DNA of 7,440 nucleotides from positions 1-7,440 of the forward strand of contig JASJHI010000237.1 in the NCBI GenBank assembly GCA_033791105.1. The letters run 5' to 3'. The DNA is from JASJHI01 sp033791105 (GTDB lineage: Bacteria > Actinomycetota > Acidimicrobiia > Acidimicrobiales > Ilumatobacteraceae). Positions 5,692-7,440 of this stretch are shown in pieces. How positions within the stretch are numbered: the stretch's first letter is position 1; each line of letters begins with the position of its first letter. A program made the translations under genes and the position numbers. The notes under the pieces are model-generated. The model was not told the DNA's origin, searched no databases, and was given only the letters and a program-made list of their open reading frames with translations.

Positions 5692-6818
5692 ACGACGCCC
5701 GCCGCGCCGCCCCGACCGCCGAGATCATCACTGCCGCACGAGTCGTCACTCCGGGCGGAGTCCGCGAGCGCTGCGCAGTGTCGGTGCGCGACGGTGCGAT
5801 CGCGACGGTCTCCGCTCTTGCGGACGACGTCGAGCCGGAACACGACCTCCTCGCGCCGGGCTTCGTCGACCTCCAGGTGAACGGACACGACGACATCGAT
5901 GTCGCCACGATGACCGAGGCGCAATGGTCCCCCATGCGCCACATCCTCGCCGAACAAGGCGTCACGACATGGTTCCCGACGCTCGTCACGAGCGCTCGCG
6001 ATCATTATGCGGAACGACTCGACCACCTCGCAGGCTTCGCCGAGGACAGCGAGACCGTCGGCGCACCGACGGTCGGCGGCGTTCATCTCGAGGGGCCGTA
6101 CCTCGGTGAACGACACGGCGCCCACAGCGACGTGCCCGACGGTCCGATCGACCTCGACTGGCTCACGGCGCTCCCCACGATCGTGCGGATCATGACGCTC
6201 GGCCCCGAACGCTCGAATGCGGTCGAGGCGACCCGGCTGCTCGTCGAACGCGGGATCGTCGTGGCACTCGGCCACACGGCCGCGACCTACGAGCAGGTGA
6301 CCGCCTGCGTCGACGCAGGCGCAACGCTGTTCACGCACTGCTTCAATGCCACCGCCCCCCTGCACCACCGCACACCTGGCGCGGTCGGCGCCGCGCTCAG
6401 CGACGACCGGCTCGCGATCTCGCTCATCGTCGACAACGTGCACGTGCATCCAGCAGTGGTCAGACTCGCAGCGCGCTGCAAGCCCGTCGACAAGACCGTG
6501 CTCATCACCGACGCAGCCGGGTGGCGGTCCGGCCGACTCGGCACCGAACGTATCGAGGTGCGCGATGGCGCCCCCCGCCTCGCCGACGGCACCCTCGCGG
6601 GGATCAACCTCACGATGGACGTGGCCGTTCGGCACGTCGCCGCCGACCCGGCACTCGGCCTCGAGGTCGCGATGCGGGCCGCGACCGCCAATCCGGCCGC
6701 TCTCGTGGGTCTGACGGATCGTGGGGCGCTGACAGCGGGCATGCGCGCCGACCTCGTCGCCTTCTCCGACGCTGGGGCGGTCGCCGGCACGTGGGTGGCC
6801 GGCCACCGCGCCCACTGA
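5688..6818 (+). CDS. nagA: N-acetylglucosamine-6-phosphate deacetylase
   Basis: NagA hydrolyses GlcNAc-6-phosphate to GlcN-6-phosphate and acetate, supplying NagB. The 376 residues form an amidohydrolase barrel. LAPGFVDLQVNG (55-66) has Gln-x-Asn in place of the first-metal His-x-His, as in the single-metal E. coli enzyme. Metal ligands are Glu135 in HLEGPY, His196 in GHTAATY and His217 in THCFNA; their spacing is close to Glu131, His195 and His216 of E. coli NagA. His252 in DNVHVHP is the probable substrate contact and Asp275 in ITDAAG the catalytic base. The C-terminal ANPAALVGLTDRGALTAGMRADLVAF is typical of the family. The ATG at 5688 overlaps the nagB TGA (ATGA), implying translational coupling. 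An in-frame GTG at 5676 would add four residues but has no better ribosome site. No U-tract terminator follows the stop. Confidence 0.96.
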   Translation: MNDARRAAPTAEIITAARVVTPGGVRERCAVSVRDGAIATVSALADDVEPEHDLLAPGFVDLQVNGHDDIDVATMTEAQWSPMRHILAEQGVTTWFPTLVTSARDHYAERLDHLAGFAEDSETVGAPTVGGVHLEGPYLGERHGAHSDVPDGPIDLDWLTALPTIVRIMTLGPERSNAVEATRLLVERGIVVALGHTAATYEQVTACVDAGATLFTHCFNATAPLHHRTPGAVGAALSDDRLAISLIVDNVHVHPAVVRLAARCKPVDKTVLITDAAGWRSGRLGTERIEVRDGAPRLADGTLAGINLTMDVAVRHVAADPALGLEVAMRAATANPAALVGLTDRGALTAGMRADLVAFSDAGAVAGTWVAGHRAH

Positions 6819-6861
6819 CCGGTGTCGTCGGTCGGCTGGCCCGCGAACAACGCGCCTCATC

Positions 6862-6867
6862 TACAAT
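6862..6867 (+). promoter_or_regulatory. -10 element for a probable leaderless mRNA
   Basis: TACAAT fits the actinobacterial TAnnnT -10 consensus and ends eight bases before the ATG at 6876, with no Shine-Dalgarno sequence between. That spacing would put transcription start at or next to the A of the start codon, giving a leaderless transcript. No good -35 box is visible (GCCCGC at the 17-base position). It implies that the acyl-CoA synthetase gene has its own promoter and need not depend on nagBA. Confidence 0.45.
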
Positions 6868-6875
6868 CCGGCGCC

Positions 6876-7440
6876 ATGGAGATGCATCTGGCCACGATCT
6901 GGGAATCGATCGCCGACGCGATCCCCGACGCGCCCGCCCTCACGAACGGCGGCACCACCCTGACCTGGGCGCAATTCGATGAACGCGCGGCACGCGTTGC
7001 CGCGGCGTATTCGGCGGCGGGGCTCGGGCCGGCTTCCAAGGTCGCGCTCTACATGTACAACTCCAACGAGTACTCCGAGGCGCAGTACGGCGTCTTCAAG
7101 ATGCGCGGCGTGCCCGTCAACGTCAACTACCGCTACCTCGACGAGGAACTGCGGTACCTGCTCGACAACTCTGACGCCGAGGCGATCGTGTTCCACTCGT
7201 CGCTCGCCGACCGCGTCGCACGTGTCGTCGGAGATGTGCCGGGCCTGAAGCTGCTGATCGAGGTCGACGACGGGCCGGCCACCGACGGTGTCGTCGTCGA
7301 GATTCCAACCGCACGATCGTTCGAAGAGGTCGTGTCCGAGCACGATCCGATGGAGCGGATCTCGCGCGGCGAGGACGACATCTACATGCTCTATACGGGC
7401 GGCACCACGGGCATGCCGAAGGGTGTGATGTACGCGATGG
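6876..7440 (+). CDS. AMP-binding acyl-CoA synthetase, FadD-like (N-terminal part only)
   Basis: Enzymes of this family activate a carboxylic acid, often a fatty or steroid-side-chain acid, with ATP to the acyl-AMP and then to the acyl-CoA. The 188 residues in view cover the first third of a protein that is normally about 500-560 long. They show the usual N-terminal subdomain (TWAQFDERAARVAAAYSAAGL, roughly 30-50), the VNVNYRYLDEELRYLLDNSD stretch (81-100) and the phosphate-binding loop YTGGTTGMPKG at 173-183. The reading frame is open to the window edge. The start at 6876 is chosen because the fold begins there and a -10 box lies just upstream; a second in-frame ATG is two codons on. Wording such as VNVNYRY recalls actinobacterial FadD19/FadD17-like enzymes, but the substrate cannot be told from this part. 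Nothing links it functionally to the nag genes. Confidence 0.9.
   Translation, partial: MEMHLATIWESIADAIPDAPALTNGGTTLTWAQFDERAARVAAAYSAAGLGPASKVALYMYNSNEYSEAQYGVFKMRGVPVNVNYRYLDEELRYLLDNSDAEAIVFHSSLADRVARVVGDVPGLKLLIEVDDGPATDGVVVEIPTARSFEEVVSEHDPMERISRGEDDIYMLYTGGTTGMPKGVMYAM

Noticed and set aside
6794..6807. Perfect 14-bp palindrome GGTGGCCGGCCACC at the 3' end of nagA
   Set aside because: It encodes part of the ordinary NagA C-terminus (WVAGHR). GC-rich palindromes of this size occur by chance in such DNA, and no U-tract or second copy accompanies it.
5256..6860. Long open frame (534 codons) on the minus strand across nagB and nagA
   Set aside because: It is antisense to two well-conserved enzymes, is rich in Arg/Asp/Gly/His as expected of GC-rich complementary frames, and shows no recognisable domain.
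1..7440. CRISPR array, tRNA, rRNA, insertion sequence or phage features
   Set aside because: No spaced direct repeats, transposase-like protein, terminal inverted repeats or RNA-gene signature was seen; coding density and composition are uniform across the window.

Overview
The window is high-GC DNA with strongly GC-biased third codon positions. It looks like a chromosomal segment of a high-GC Actinomycetota. The very acidic substrate-binding lipoprotein with a Ser/Thr/Asp-rich tether and the Val/Asp-rich proteins would suit the class Acidimicrobiia, but that placement is an inference from style and no marker gene is present.

The layout is a compact amino-sugar uptake and catabolism divergon, followed by the start of an unrelated-looking lipid gene. 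Leftward from an AT-rich divergent promoter near 4835-4914 runs a probable four-gene operon on the minus strand. It comprises a ROK-family transcriptional regulator (4834-3656), a sugar-binding lipoprotein (3637-2240), a MalF/AglF-type permease (2100-937) and a MalG/AglG-type permease (896 to beyond the left edge). A strong stem-loop (2182-2223) lies between the binding-protein gene and the first permease gene. Rightward from the same promoter run nagB (glucosamine-6-phosphate deaminase, 4915-5691) and nagA (N-acetylglucosamine-6-phosphate deacetylase, 5688-6818), translationally coupled through an ATGA overlap. At 6876 an AMP-binding acyl-CoA synthetase gene begins behind a -10 element placed so that its mRNA could be leaderless. 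It runs off the right edge.

Proposed working: the lipoprotein and the two permeases import a sugar, powered by an ATPase not encoded here. After phosphorylation by a kinase also not encoded here, NagA removes the acetyl group from GlcNAc-6-P, and NagB converts GlcN-6-P to fructose-6-P and ammonia. The ROK protein probably binds the perfect 14-bp palindrome at 4842-4855 and controls both arms. The transporter sequence recalls alpha-glucoside (AglEFG-like) systems while its neighbours point to an amino sugar, so its substrate is the main open question.

Most of the window is recognisable metabolism and I see no clear previously undescribed system. The points most worth checking are the abnormal C-terminus of the last permease, the degenerate ROK sugar/zinc site, the intergenic hairpin and the operator architecture.
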